Of a DNA stretch of 64,000 bases, positions 17,388 to 26,736 are shown one piece after another. The notes beneath the pieces are model-generated. The model was not told the DNA's origin. It saw only the letters and a list, made by a program, of their open reading frames with translations, and ran no database searches. The position numbers and the translations under genes are program-made. The stretch's first letter is position 1, and every line of letters starts with the position of its first letter. The stretch comes from Chryseobacterium nepalense (GTDB lineage Bacteria; Bacteroidota; Bacteroidia; Flavobacteriales; Weeksellaceae), in assembly GCF_023195755.1 (NCBI RefSeq), contig NZ_CP096203.1, positions 2,852,001 to 2,916,000 of the forward strand, in the 5' to 3' direction.

Positions 17388-18368
17388 TTAAAAAATATAA
17401 TGTTGTGATGAATTGTCTTTTAATTCGCTAATATTACTGTTGTGAGGATAAATGATATCCAACATGATTCTTATGGCACTACCATCGGTAATATTTGGTT
17501 CAGAAGGGGGAATCTGATACAAATGCTCTTCTAAAGTATATTTAATGTCTTCGAAGCCAAAATTAGAACGGATAGAATTGGTTCCGGATATTCTGCAATT
17601 AATCTCAAAAGGAACAATTTCTCCGTTTTCCCTTACCATAGACTGAAGATTTGCGCTTCCTATAAAGTGATTGCAGGAAATCATTTTTTCTAAAATATCC
17701 TGAAGTTGCTTATCATACATCCGGTTTACAAAGCATTCATTTGTAGCACCGTTTTCCAATTTTCTTTCAAGAGTAATAAATCCATGTAAAGTTTTTTCTT
17801 TCGAAACATAAAAAGCGGTGGTAATCTCTCTCCCTGTTATTAATTCTTGCACAACGTAACTGTCATCAAAAGATTTGATATCAGAAGGATTGATGTGGAT
17901 TCCTCTTGAACCTCTGCCTTCTCTGGGCTTTATAATATAATTTTCAAATTTTCCTTTTTCATAATCACCAGGCAGATATGACTGCGCAAAAGGGAGATTG
18001 TTTTTTTTATGATGCAGAAATGTTAAATACTTATCTAAATAATTTTTTGAAGTTTCTAGGCCGCTTACAACCACATTAGTCTTTAGCTTATTTTGGTATA
18101 AAGAAAGATAATAAACCTCATAATCCGTGGAAGGAATGATCAGATCAATTTTTTCATTTTCTACAATAGAGTTAATGGCGGATATATAATCCTCATCCAT
18201 TGCATAAGGTACTTTATAGAAGGTATCACAAAGATAATTGCCGGCAGAAAAATCAGTGACGTTACAACCAATAATCTTTATGGGAAATTGAGTTTTTTTA
18301 ATGTTTCTCAAAATTCCCTGGCCAACATTTCCTCCGATCCCTGTAACTAAAACTATTTTTTTTTCCAT
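17388..18368 (-). CDS. ATP-grasp family ligase
   Basis: This 326-residue protein resembles the carbamoyl-phosphate-synthase branch of ATP-grasp enzymes. The pre-ATP-grasp domain begins VLVTGIGGNVGQGILRNI. The ATP-binding region has IIKPREGRGSRGI, VVQELITGREITTAF and the metal site PFEINCRISGTNS. Such enzymes join a carboxylate to an amine through an acyl phosphate. Its first codons overlap the end of the epimerase gene by 16 bases. In this block it could attach an amino acid or hydroxy acid to an amino sugar; that is inference. Confidence 0.85.
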   Translation of the reverse strand: MEKKIVLVTGIGGNVGQGILRNIKKTQFPIKIIGCNVTDFSAGNYLCDTFYKVPYAMDEDYISAINSIVENEKIDLIIPSTDYEVYYLSLYQNKLKTNVVVSGLETSKNYLDKYLTFLHHKKNNLPFAQSYLPGDYEKGKFENYIIKPREGRGSRGIHINPSDIKSFDDSYVVQELITGREITTAFYVSKEKTLHGFITLERKLENGATNECFVNRMYDKQLQDILEKMISCNHFIGSANLQSMVRENGEIVPFEINCRISGTNSIRSNFGFEDIKYTLEEHLYQIPPSEPNITDGSAIRIMLDIIYPHNSNISELKDNSSQHYIF

Positions 18369-19171
18369 TCAATTAATTCCTTTAATCCTTGTTTTATTGG
18401 TATAAATGCATGACTGCTGACACTGAGGTCATTTTCAAAATATTCTATAGATCTTGAAAAGTCTTTCCCATGAAAAGTAATTTTACAGCCTGTTAGTTCC
18501 TTGATAAAGTCAGCAACTTCAAGGTTCGTATAATTATCGGGTGATATTGCCAATATGATTTTATTTTTATCTTCAAGCGATAGTTTTTTTGCCAAACGAG
18601 CAACATCCTCTGCGTGAATATAGTTTTGCTTTCTGTCGCCTTTACCTAAAAGTTCAATTTTATTGTTTTCTATTGCGGAAGTAACAATTTTTGGTAAAAA
18701 AGTATTTTCTTTCATGGATAAGCCATATATCGATGAAATTCTGAGAATAGCATATTTTGAACATTTTTCAACTATTTTTTCAGCAAAAAGCTTACTTAAG
18801 CCATATAATGATGATGGTGATGGAGTAGTACCATTATTTATGGTGCCACTATGTATTCCATCATATATAGCAACGCTCGAAAAATACACTATTTTAGAAT
18901 TCGCAAAATGTTCTGTAATGTTTTTAATGAGAAGAATGTTAATATTTAATATGTTATCCAGCTGTTCAGGATCATTGGATATCAACGCGCTTAAAATGTA
19001 TACAACATCTTGATTCTGATCAATTTTTTTAAAATCAGAAAGTGGATGGTTTTTATCTGTCAATCGAGATGGCTGACTATGATAAACAACAGAAACATGA
19101 TCTTCCGAATGTTGTTTTAGAAGATAGGCTGTAAGCAAACTGTTAGCTCCGAAAATTAATACCTTTTTCAT
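18353..19171 (-). CDS. NAD-dependent epimerase/dehydratase
   Basis: This 272-residue extended SDR starts VLIFGANSLLTAYLL and has IVYFSSVAIYD (catalytic Ser) and YGLSKLFAEK (YxxxK). RKQNYIHAEDVARL is the usual sugar-epimerase block. It likely reduces or epimerises a nucleotide sugar, and could make a second deoxysugar from the RfbB product. It overlaps the ATP-grasp gene downstream by 16 bases and lies 3 bases from the GT4 upstream. Confidence 0.85.
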   Translation of the reverse strand: MKKVLIFGANSLLTAYLLKQHSEDHVSVVYHSQPSRLTDKNHPLSDFKKIDQNQDVVYILSALISNDPEQLDNILNINILLIKNITEHFANSKIVYFSSVAIYDGIHSGTINNGTTPSPSSLYGLSKLFAEKIVEKCSKYAILRISSIYGLSMKENTFLPKIVTSAIENNKIELLGKGDRKQNYIHAEDVARLAKKLSLEDKNKIILAISPDNYTNLEVADFIKELTGCKITFHGKDFSRSIEYFENDLSVSSHAFIPIKQGLKELIEWKKK

Positions 19172-19174
19172 CTT

Positions 19175-20485
19175 TTATTGTTCAAGAATTTGCTTGAAAA
19201 TCTCTTCAGCATATTCGTAAGAAGAAAATTCTTCAACCTGCCTTACAGCATTTTTAGAAAAATTTTCATAATCATCTTTATTGAGTTCAAAGACTTTTCT
19301 TATTCCTTCTGCTAATTTTCTGCTGTCCATTACAGGAGCTTTATACCCGTTATAATCATCTATCACCATGTTGGTAAGAATTCCTGTATCAAAGCCTACT
19401 ACAGGTGTTCCACAGGCGAGAGCTTCAGATACCATCATAGGGCCTGAATCTTCAATAGATGTGTTAATAAAAAGGTCAGCAGCCTGATATAATAAGGATA
19501 ATAGTCTGTAATCTTTTATATAATCTATTTTCTGTTTTTTAAAGGTAACTCTGCCAAATTCTTCATTTACACTATTGGAAACCACCAAAAGCACTATTTT
19601 TTCTTTCTTTTGCATTGGCAGTTCTATGTCTAGCATTTCAAGCGCCTGAAGAAGATAAGAAAATCCTTTTCTTGGATCTTCCATATTTTGAGCTCCTGTT
19701 AAAATATAAAAGCAATCATTGGATAGAGAAAATACTTTTTTGGCAATGGATTTATTTTTACTGTTAAGCAGTTTTGTATCAATCAGGCTATTAATGTTAT
19801 GAATTGTTTTCTGGCTTTTATATATTTTTGAATTTTGGGCTTGGAGTAAGGTTAGCCCTGAACCAGCGATAATTTGAAAATTGGCTTTTTGAGCATTTTC
19901 ATATTTTCTTTCAAAATTATTTTTGGCTGTTATTTTTTCATGTTCTTTTGTAATTGCAGGGCAATACTTACCACATCCTTTGATGTAGCCTTCACATCCC
20001 CAGGAATAGTGGCATCCTCCTGTAAAATGATTCATATCTACCGTAATATTGTATATTTTCGCTTTGGTCGCATTATATATATTAAGCATATCTGTACTGT
20101 TGAGAAAATCAATTGTCATTCCTGTAAAGACAAAATCAGGTGTAAAACCTACAATTTTCAGCATACTTTCAATATGTATATTTTCTGATGCTTCATTTTT
20201 GCTCAAAAAGGAGTATTTCATATCTGTACTGATGACTTTTGATGGCTCTACAGGACTGATCTTATTTTTGATTTTATTCACAATTCTCATAACAAGATTG
20301 GCCTTCGCTGATGAAAGAGATAAATGCCTGTATTGCTTTATGAAATTTTCATTCTTTGTTTTATGCTTTACACACATGACGACATCATGTCCCATATTTT
20401 TGATAATATGGGCAACTTTATAAGCGGCTTCATATGCGCCATTTACATCACCTGTTGAAAGTATTAATATATTTTTTTTATCCAT
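19175..20485 (-). CDS. GT4 family glycosyltransferase, WcaC-like
   Basis: This GT-B enzyme of about 436 residues has the Cys-rich block TGGCHYSWGCEGY followed by KGCGKYCPA, as in WcaC-like transferases. The C-terminal donor domain has LTGAQNMEDPRKGF and SIEDSGPMMVSEALACGTP. I choose ATG at 20485, which leaves 5 bases after the ABC ATPase stop; an ATG at 20500 would overlap that gene by 10 bases. It is the first glycosyltransferase after the exporter genes and may act early on the repeat unit. Confidence 0.87.
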   Translation of the reverse strand: MDKKNILILSTGDVNGAYEAAYKVAHIIKNMGHDVVMCVKHKTKNENFIKQYRHLSLSSAKANLVMRIVNKIKNKISPVEPSKVISTDMKYSFLSKNEASENIHIESMLKIVGFTPDFVFTGMTIDFLNSTDMLNIYNATKAKIYNITVDMNHFTGGCHYSWGCEGYIKGCGKYCPAITKEHEKITAKNNFERKYENAQKANFQIIAGSGLTLLQAQNSKIYKSQKTIHNINSLIDTKLLNSKNKSIAKKVFSLSNDCFYILTGAQNMEDPRKGFSYLLQALEMLDIELPMQKKEKIVLLVVSNSVNEEFGRVTFKKQKIDYIKDYRLLSLLYQAADLFINTSIEDSGPMMVSEALACGTPVVGFDTGILTNMVIDDYNGYKAPVMDSRKLAEGIRKVFELNKDDYENFSKNAVRQVEEFSSYEYAEEIFKQILEQ

Positions 20486-20490
20486 TGCTA

Positions 20491-21726
20491 TTACATCCAT
20501 ATTACAGGGGGAGTTATAATGCCATTGTCTGTGTCTCCGGCAAGAAAATTTTCATGTCCTGTTTCGATGATATTAAGCTGGATACCTCCCTCTACAATAT
20601 CGTAAAGTTCTACTGAAGGGGTATCTATTGCCAAGGAAAGCAGATAAGTATTTGGGATTAATTTGCCGCCTTCTATTTTTAAAATAAAATTGTTTTCATT
20701 TTTTTCTTCGAAAACTTTTCTTGTAATGAATATTACATTTTCAAATTTATCTAAAATGGCAATATTTACTCTAATGCCTTTATTTACATCCCTGTTAATG
20801 AAGCTTATATCAAGATTAATATCTTCATTATGGCCAAACTCCGTTGTCTCTACAGATTTATTATTATATATCCTAACTCTTTTAATCTGGGCTTTTTTGC
20901 TAAGGTCTTCTATGTATCTAAATTCAATATTAGGGGACAGTTCATTGATAATATAATTTTCTAATACACTGTTGATGTCTCCCCGATGAGCTATCTTGCC
21001 GTTTTTCATCAATATTCCGGATGTGCAAAGCTGCTTCACGGCCGTCATGTTATGGCTTACAAAAAGTACGGTTCTTCCTTCTCCTTTCGTTACATCTCCC
21101 ATTTTCCCAAGGCATTTTTTTTGAAACTCTGCATCTCCTACTGCCAGAACTTCATCTACAATCAGAATTTCAGATTCCAGATGTGCAGCAACTGCGAAAG
21201 CAAGGCGTACATACATCCCGGACGAATATCTTTTTACGGGAGTATCAATATATCTTTCCACTCCGGAGAAATCCACTATTTCATCAAATTTTCTACAAAT
21301 CTCTTTTCGGGTCATTCCGAGGATGGCGCCGTTCAGAAATACATTCTCTCTGCCTGTCATTTCAGGATGGAAACCTGTTCCTACTTCTAACAGCGATGCA
21401 ATTCGACCATGGGTATATATTTTTCCTGTTGTAGGTTTGGTGACTTTGCTTAATAATTTCAAAAGAGTAGATTTGCCGGCACCGTTTCTTCCGATAATAC
21501 CTACAGCGTCGCCCTGCTCAATTTCAAAATTGATGTCCTGCAGAGACCATACATAGTCAGATTCACCTTGTATAGTTCTGTCATTTGCCTCGCCGATCTT
21601 TAGATAAGGATCTTCCTTTCCTCTGATTTTGTACCACATACGGTTGAGGTCATGAGAGAGAGTCCCGGTGCCTACCTGTCCTAATCTGTATTGTTTCGAT
21701 ATATTTTCTGCTTTTAAAGCCAGCAT
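20491..21726 (-). CDS. Polysaccharide ABC exporter ATP-binding protein (Wzt type)
   Basis: This 411-residue ATPase has Walker A GIIGRNGAGKST (residues 77-88), the signature YSSGMYVRLAFAVA, Walker B ILIVDEVLAVGD and a switch His in VLFVSHNM. An extra C-terminal domain of about 150 residues (from about 255) resembles the glycan-binding Wzt C-terminal domain. With the permease upstream it would export a finished polysaccharide across the inner membrane. This points to ABC-dependent O-antigen synthesis; no wzx or wzy is present in the window. Confidence 0.93.
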   Translation of the reverse strand: MLALKAENISKQYRLGQVGTGTLSHDLNRMWYKIRGKEDPYLKIGEANDRTIQGESDYVWSLQDINFEIEQGDAVGIIGRNGAGKSTLLKLLSKVTKPTTGKIYTHGRIASLLEVGTGFHPEMTGRENVFLNGAILGMTRKEICRKFDEIVDFSGVERYIDTPVKRYSSGMYVRLAFAVAAHLESEILIVDEVLAVGDAEFQKKCLGKMGDVTKGEGRTVLFVSHNMTAVKQLCTSGILMKNGKIAHRGDINSVLENYIINELSPNIEFRYIEDLSKKAQIKRVRIYNNKSVETTEFGHNEDINLDISFINRDVNKGIRVNIAILDKFENVIFITRKVFEEKNENNFILKIEGGKLIPNTYLLSLAIDTPSVELYDIVEGGIQLNIIETGHENFLAGDTDNGIITPPVIWM

Positions 21727-21759
21727 AATAATAGTATTGGGAATGTTAATAAAATTTTT

Positions 21760-22608
21760 TTAAACGGTGTCCATAAAAGTTTTCTCCACCTTATTGAATA
21801 TAAGGGTTCCCGCCATCAAAAGTAAAAGAATAATACATGTGCTTACTGCAAGCATTAGAGGAGAAAAGTCTCCTGTTCCCAGCCATGCATGTTTAAAACA
21901 CTCAAAAATCCCTGTTAATGGATTGTAAAAAGCCAGCTTTTTAAAAAATCCGGGTAAGGATGACGTAGGATAGATTACAGGAGTTGCATACATGTACAGG
22001 CTCACTCCAAATACCAAAAGCATGCTGAGGTCTTTGTATTTTGTGGTCAGGGAAGAGAATATCATTCCTGTGCCTAATGCAAAAAACGCCATAAGAATAA
22101 TAAGGAATGGTGTTGCCAGCATCCATATATTGGGATGAATTGCTCCCTTAAATAAATAATATATCCAGACCATAAGGAATAACAGAAACTGTACCCCGAA
22201 ACGCATAAGATTTGAAATAACAATAGATACAGGCGTTACAAGTCTTGGGAAATATACTTTTCCGAAAATGCCTGCGTTTCCTACGAAAGTGGAAGATGTA
22301 CCCAGAAGGCACGAAGAAAAATAATTCCAGAGGGTGACCCCCGAAAGATAAAATAACAAAGGTGGTGCGCCATCTGTAGGCAGCCGTGCTATTTTGCCAA
22401 AAACAATGAGAAAAGTAATTGTCGTAAAGATAGGGTTTATAAAAAACCAGATGGGACCTAAAATTGTCTGTTTAAAACCAGATATGAAATCTCTTTTTAC
22501 AAACATGTAAACGAGATCTTTGTAATTCCATACCTCTTTTAATTTTAAATCGAGCAGAGAATGCCGGGCTTCAATTATTTCGGTCCACTTTTTTTGTGGT
22601 TCATTCAT
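21760..22608 (-). CDS. Polysaccharide ABC exporter permease (Wzm type)
   Basis: This 282-residue ABC-2 type membrane protein has an amphipathic N-terminus (LLDLKLKEVWNYKDLVYMF), KQTILGPIWFFINP, and about six transmembrane segments including the WVGSLP-like end ATPVIYP. It pairs with the Wzt-type ATPase 33 bases downstream. Together they export undecaprenyl-linked glycan to the periplasmic face. A promoter -7 box at 22626-22633 lies just upstream, so the exporter can be transcribed apart from rfbA. Confidence 0.92.
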   Translation of the reverse strand: MNEPQKKWTEIIEARHSLLDLKLKEVWNYKDLVYMFVKRDFISGFKQTILGPIWFFINPIFTTITFLIVFGKIARLPTDGAPPLLFYLSGVTLWNYFSSCLLGTSSTFVGNAGIFGKVYFPRLVTPVSIVISNLMRFGVQFLLFLMVWIYYLFKGAIHPNIWMLATPFLIILMAFFALGTGMIFSSLTTKYKDLSMLLVFGVSLYMYATPVIYPTSSLPGFFKKLAFYNPLTGIFECFKHAWLGTGDFSPLMLAVSTCIILLLLMAGTLIFNKVEKTFMDTV

Positions 22609-22625
22609 TTGTGTTATGTTTATTG

Positions 22626-22633
22626 CAAATTTA
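22626..22633 (-). promoter_or_regulatory. -7 box upstream of the exporter permease
   Basis: On the minus strand the octamer reads TAAATTTG, an exact TAnnTTTG match, 17 bases upstream of ATG 22608. The 163-base gap 22609-22771 is otherwise AT-rich without other signals I can name. Confidence 0.5.
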
Positions 22634-22771
22634 TATTATTTTCTTATATGTAGTATATTTATTCTTAAAAATTTATTATTAGGTTAAAAAAATTAAAGGT
22701 TATCTTCAATATGGGAACATATTATATTGTGAAAACCAATTAAAATGCTGTTTTTGGTGGACTTATTCCGT

Positions 22772-23635
22772 TTATTTATTTACCAGCTGTTTTAAATACT
22801 CGCCGTAGCCACTTTTTCCATATTTTACCGCTGTTTCCAACAGCTTTTCTTCATTGATGAATTTGTTTCTGAAGGCAATTTCTTCAATGCAACCGATTTT
22901 AAATCCCTGCCTTTTTTCAATTACCCGAACAAATTCCGACGCATCATTCAGAGACTCAAAAGTTCCGGTATCAAGCCATGCAGTACCTCTGTCTAAAACG
23001 CCTACTTCAAGCTTTCCTTTATTAAGATAAACGTTATTTACATCGGTGATTTCAAGTTCACCTCTCGTGGAAGGCTGTATGTTTTTTGCAATTTCAACAA
23101 CCTCATTGTCATAAAAATATAATCCTGGAACAGCATAATTGGATTTTGGTTTCAGTGGTTTTTCTTCAATGGAAACCGCTTTAAAATCATCATCAAATTC
23201 TACCACTCCATACCGTTCAGGATCTGAGACGTGGTATGCGAAAACAACCCCACCTTCCGGGTTAGTTTTATTTTTAAGCAAAGTTCCCATCTCGGAGCCA
23301 TAGAAAATATTATCACCCAAAACCAACGCCGCGGCGTCGTTTCCAATGAACTGATCGCCCAGAATGAAGGCCTGTGCCAGTCCGTCCGGGCTTGGCTGCA
23401 CTACATATTGGATGTTACATCCTATTTGTGAGCCGTCACCCAAAAGCTTGATAAAACCTTCCTGATCATGGGGTGTTGTAATAATCAGAATATCCTTTAT
23501 CCCGGCTAATAATAAAGTAGACAGCGGGTAATAAATCATCGGCTTGTCATAAATAGGCATCAGTTGTTTACTGACTGCAATGGTAAGAGGATAAAGTCTG
23601 GTACCTGAACCTCCTGCTAAAATAATACCTTTCAT
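22772..23635 (-). CDS. rfbA: Glucose-1-phosphate thymidylyltransferase
   Basis: This 287-residue RmlA makes dTDP-glucose from glucose-1-phosphate and dTTP. It has the nucleotidyltransferase signature [11 protein letters not shown] (residues 8-18), [27 protein letters not shown] and [10 protein letters not shown]. Length is normal for the family. It is 10 bases downstream of rfbB in the same operon. Its product feeds RfbB and then WecE. No rfbC or rfbD follows, so dTDP-rhamnose is not the end product encoded here. Confidence 0.96.
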   Translation of the reverse strand: MKGIILAGGSGTRLYPLTIAVSKQLMPIYDKPMIYYPLSTLLLAGIKDILIITTPHDQEGFIKLLGDGSQIGCNIQYVVQPSPDGLAQAFILGDQFIGNDAAALVLGDNIFYGSEMGTLLKNKTNPEGGVVFAYHVSDPERYGVVEFDDDFKAVSIEEKPLKPKSNYAVPGLYFYDNEVVEIAKNIQPSTRGELEITDVNNVYLNKGKLEVGVLDRGTAWLDTGTFESLNDASEFVRVIEKRQGFKIGCIEEIAFRNKFINEEKLLETAVKYGKSGYGEYLKQLVNK

Positions 23636-23645
23636 TGTATTGTGT

Positions 23646-24725
23646 TTAGTGATATTGTTTTTCGTAGTATTTCTGATAGTCTCCGCTTGTTACATTTTCC
23701 AGCCACTCTTTATTTTCCAGATACCAGTCGATGGTTTTGGCCAATCCTTCTTCAAAAGTTACCGACGGCTTCCATCCCAGATCTTTATTCAGTTTCGTAG
23801 CATCGATAGCATAGCGTTTATCATGGCCCGGTCTGTCTTTTACAAACGTGATCAGCTTTTCAGAATAACCTTCCGGTCTGTTCAGTTTTGCATCCATTTG
23901 TCGGATAAGTTCTTTTACCAGATCAATATTCTGCCATTCGTTGAATCCTCCGATATTGTAGGTTTCTCCCGTTTTGGCTTTATTGAAAATCTGGTGGATT
24001 GCTTTTGCGTGATCAATTACAAAAAGCCAGTCTCTGGTATATTTACCGTCACCGTAAATTGGCAAAGGTTTTTCATTGATAATATTTGAAATACAAAGTG
24101 GAATAAGCTTTTCAGGAAAATGGTTGGGACCATAATTATTTGAACAGTTTGATACGATAAAAGGCATTCCGTAGGTGTTTCCATAAGCTCTCACCAGATG
24201 GTCGGATGCTGCTTTTGAAGCTGAATAAGGAGACTGTGGATCGTACGGCGTTGTTTCTAAAAAGAATCCGGTTTCACCCAAACTTCCATACACTTCGTCG
24301 GTAGAAATATGATAAAAAAGATTTTTTCTTTGTTCATTCGGGAATCTTCCATGGGTGTGGTCGGGATTAAGTGTCCAGAATTCTTTACATAAATTTAAAA
24401 GATTCGCCGTACCGTTTACGTTGGTATTGATGAATGCCATTGGGTCCGTGATGCTTCTGTCTACATGGCTTTCTGCTGCCAGATGTACAACCGCATCAGG
24501 ATTATATTTTTCAAAAACTGTTCTTAATTCTTCAGGATTGGTAATATCTGCTTTTTCGAAAACATAATTAGGCTCATTTTCAATATCCTTTAAGTTTTCA
24601 AGATTTCCTGCATAAGTAAGCGCATCCAGATTGATAATGGTAATCTCAGGATTATTTTTTACAAATTCTCTTACCACATGCGAACCGATGAATCCGGCAC
24701 CGCCTGTAATGATTATATTTTTCAT
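23646..24725 (-). CDS. rfbB: dTDP-glucose 4,6-dehydratase
   Basis: This 359-residue extended SDR has [11 protein letters not shown] at the N-terminus, [12 protein letters not shown], the active-site STDEVYG (with Thr-Asp-Glu) and [11 protein letters not shown] (YxxxK). It converts dTDP-glucose to dTDP-4-keto-6-deoxyglucose using bound NAD. It lies between ugd (4-base gap) and rfbA (10-base gap). The product is the substrate of WecE at 14966-16108, which links the two ends of the locus. Confidence 0.97.
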   Translation of the reverse strand: MKNIIITGGAGFIGSHVVREFVKNNPEITIINLDALTYAGNLENLKDIENEPNYVFEKADITNPEELRTVFEKYNPDAVVHLAAESHVDRSITDPMAFINTNVNGTANLLNLCKEFWTLNPDHTHGRFPNEQRKNLFYHISTDEVYGSLGETGFFLETTPYDPQSPYSASKAASDHLVRAYGNTYGMPFIVSNCSNNYGPNHFPEKLIPLCISNIINEKPLPIYGDGKYTRDWLFVIDHAKAIHQIFNKAKTGETYNIGGFNEWQNIDLVKELIRQMDAKLNRPEGYSEKLITFVKDRPGHDKRYAIDATKLNKDLGWKPSVTFEEGLAKTIDWYLENKEWLENVTSGDYQKYYEKQYH

Positions 24726-24729
24726 TTTT

Positions 24730-26043
24730 TTAATTTATAATGGTTTTGCGGCCAATGCTTTTATAATAGAATCCGTTTTGCTCGGGAATTTCCAAAGGAT
24801 ACATATTTCTTCCGTCAAAAACAGCTTTGTTTTTCATTTTTTTAGCCATGAGTTCAAAATTAGGATTTTTGAATTCGGGCCATTCCGTTGCAATGAATAA
24901 GGCATCTGCGTTTTCCACTGCTTCGTACATGGTTTTGGCAAAATGAATTTTATTCCCAAGAATTTTTTTTACATTATTTTCTGCAACGGAATCATACGCA
25001 ACAATTTTTGCGCCTTTTTGCAATAAAATGGAAATATTATCAAGTGAAGACGCCTCGCGGATGTCGTCGGTATTTGCTTTAAAAGCCAAGCCCCACATTG
25101 CAATTGTTTTTCCTTCAATGCTTCCGCCGAAATATTTTTCAATTTCTCCAACTAGGATTACTTTTTGTGCGGCATTCACTTTTTCAGTTGCCTCCAGAAT
25201 CTGAAAGTCAAACTCTTCATTTTTTCCTGATTTTATCAGAGCCTTTACATCTTTTGGAAAACAGCTGCCACCATACCCGATTCCAGGAAACAGGAATCTG
25301 TGGCCTATTCTGTCATCACTTCCCATTCCCAGACGAACTTTATCTACATCTGCTCCCACCTTTTCACAGTAGTTGGCAATTTCATTCATGAAGGTAATTT
25401 TTACGGCAAGAAATGAATTGGCTGCATATTTTGTGAGTTCGGATGATTTTTCATCCATAAATATAATAGGAATCCCGGTGTTGGTAAATGGCTGATAGAT
25501 TTTTGCCATAATATCCTTTGCTTTTTCCGAACTAGAGCCTACAACCACTCTTGAAGGATTCATAGAATCTTCAACGGCAAAACCTTCTCTCAGGAACTCC
25601 GGATTGGAAACCACGTCAAAAGGAATTTGGGTTTTAGATTCAATAACCTCCCTTACTTTATCGGCAGTACCTACAGGAACGGTACTTTTATTTACAATAA
25701 CTTTATAACCGGTCATCATGTCTCCGATATCGGAAGCAACCTTCAGAACGTAAGAAAGGTCTGCAGATCCGTCTTCTCCCGGCGGGGTTGGCAAAGCAAG
25801 GTAGATTACTTCGCTTTTGTCTAATGCTTTTTTTAAATCGGTTGTGAAAAATAATCTTTCGGATTGAATATTTCTTAAAAACATCTCCTCAAGATTCGGC
25901 TCATAAATGGGAACTATGCCGTTTTTCATCCCTTCAACTTTTTTTTCATCAATATCTACACAGTATACTGAATTTCCAAGTTCTGCTAAAGTCGTTCCTG
26001 TGACTAATCCTACATAACCTGTTCCTACAATAGTAATATTCAA
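24730..26043 (-). CDS. ugd: UDP-glucose 6-dehydrogenase
   Basis: This 437-residue enzyme oxidises UDP-glucose to UDP-glucuronate with two NAD. It has the Rossmann motif GTGYVGLVTGT, the catalytic Cys in GYGGSCFPKDVKAL, EFLREGFAVED and GLAFKANTDDIREA. The start appears to be TTG at 26043, as no in-frame ATG lies between the promoter and the conserved NITIVGTGYVG. It is the first gene of the long minus-strand glycan unit, under the promoter at 26069-26076. Confidence 0.95.
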   Translation of the reverse strand: MNITIVGTGYVGLVTGTTLAELGNSVYCVDIDEKKVEGMKNGIVPIYEPNLEEMFLRNIQSERLFFTTDLKKALDKSEVIYLALPTPPGEDGSADLSYVLKVASDIGDMMTGYKVIVNKSTVPVGTADKVREVIESKTQIPFDVVSNPEFLREGFAVEDSMNPSRVVVGSSSEKAKDIMAKIYQPFTNTGIPIIFMDEKSSELTKYAANSFLAVKITFMNEIANYCEKVGADVDKVRLGMGSDDRIGHRFLFPGIGYGGSCFPKDVKALIKSGKNEEFDFQILEATEKVNAAQKVILVGEIEKYFGGSIEGKTIAMWGLAFKANTDDIREASSLDNISILLQKGAKIVAYDSVAENNVKKILGNKIHFAKTMYEAVENADALFIATEWPEFKNPNFELMAKKMKNKAVFDGRNMYPLEIPEQNGFYYKSIGRKTIIN

Positions 26044-26068
26044 AGTAAATGTATTTTTAAAATTAGTA

Positions 26069-26096
26069 CAAAAGTAATAAAAATACCATCATGGTA
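26069..26096 (-). promoter_or_regulatory. Promoter of the ugd-rfbB-rfbA glycan unit with an internal palindrome
   Basis: The minus-strand -7 box TACTTTTG (26069-26076) matches TAnnTTTG. Just upstream, at 26084-26096, is the perfect palindrome TACCAT-C-ATGGTA, placed in the spacer between -7 and the expected -33. It is a candidate operator. No clear -33 TTTG is present, which could fit an activator-dependent promoter. Confidence 0.5.
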
Positions 26097-26140
26097 ATGT
26101 TTTAAATAATAATTAACTTATTGTATTGATAATAAGATAT

Positions 26141-26171
26141 TTTGCATTTCTGAGAAATATTCGTATATTTG
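26141..26171 (+). promoter_or_regulatory. Promoter of the rimP-nusA-infB operon
   Basis: TTTG at 26141-26144 and TATATTTG at 26164-26171 are separated by 19 bases. This is the best match in the window to the Bacteroidetes -33/-7 consensus. Confidence 0.75.
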
Positions 26172-26181
26172 CATTGGATTT

Positions 26182-26226
26182 ACGGAAAAAAATGGGAAGG
26201 CCTTCGGAAGAAAGCCTTTTTTCGTA
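26182..26226 (+). promoter_or_regulatory. Terminator-like hairpin in the rimP leader
   Basis: AAGGC (26197-26201) pairs with GCCTT (26214-26218), the stem can extend through G-T pairs and an A/T zipper to ACG/CGT, and six T follow. It lies after the promoter and 28 bases before rimP, so it would act as an attenuator or leader structure. Confidence 0.55.
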
Positions 26227-26253
26227 CGGGTAAATCATCATTTTAAATAACAT

Positions 26254-26721
26254 ATGGAGTTTAGAAAAAGAATTGAAGAATTATTAAATGATTTTCTGGA
26301 AACCAGAAAAGATTTATTTCTTATAGATCTGAAAATTTCTCCCGGAGATGATATTACAGTGATTTTGGATGGCGACAACGGAGTCTCTCTGCAGGATTGC
26401 CTTGATGCAAGCCGTGCAATAGAATTCAATATGGACCGTGAAGAACATGATTTCAGTCTTCAGGTAATGTCTGCCGGTCTGAGTGAGCCGCTTGCCACTC
26501 AGAGACAGTTTGCTAAAAATATCGGAAGAGAGATTGAAGTTTTAATGAATGACTCTTCAAAAATTGAAGGAGAGCTGGTAAAAGCAGACGAAGAAAAGAT
26601 TACACTTATCCTGCGGTATCGCAAACCAAAAGATATTGGTAAAGGTAAAGTAGATGTAGAGGAGGAAAAGGAAATTCCATACTCAGACATTAAAAAAGCA
26701 TTAGTAACAATTAAATTTTAA
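26254..26721 (+). CDS. rimP: Ribosome maturation factor RimP
   Basis: This 155-residue protein assists 30S subunit maturation. It has the N-terminal RimP domain with LIDLKISPGDDITVILDGDNGVS-type strands (split: DDITVILDGDNG), CLDASRAIE and MSAGLSEPL (the family SPGLDRPL-like motif, here with Ala). It is first of the rimP-nusA-infB operon, a conserved bacterial order, and starts 28 bases after the leader hairpin. The length is normal. Confidence 0.94.
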   Translation: MEFRKRIEELLNDFLETRKDLFLIDLKISPGDDITVILDGDNGVSLQDCLDASRAIEFNMDREEHDFSLQVMSAGLSEPLATQRQFAKNIGREIEVLMNDSSKIEGELVKADEEKITLILRYRKPKDIGKGKVDVEEEKEIPYSDIKKALVTIKF

Positions 26722-26736
26722 AAGAAAAAAGAATAC

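Noticed and set aside
22609..22771. Small gene between rfbA and the exporter permease
   Set aside because: Only AT-rich DNA and a promoter box are visible; no frame with a plausible start.
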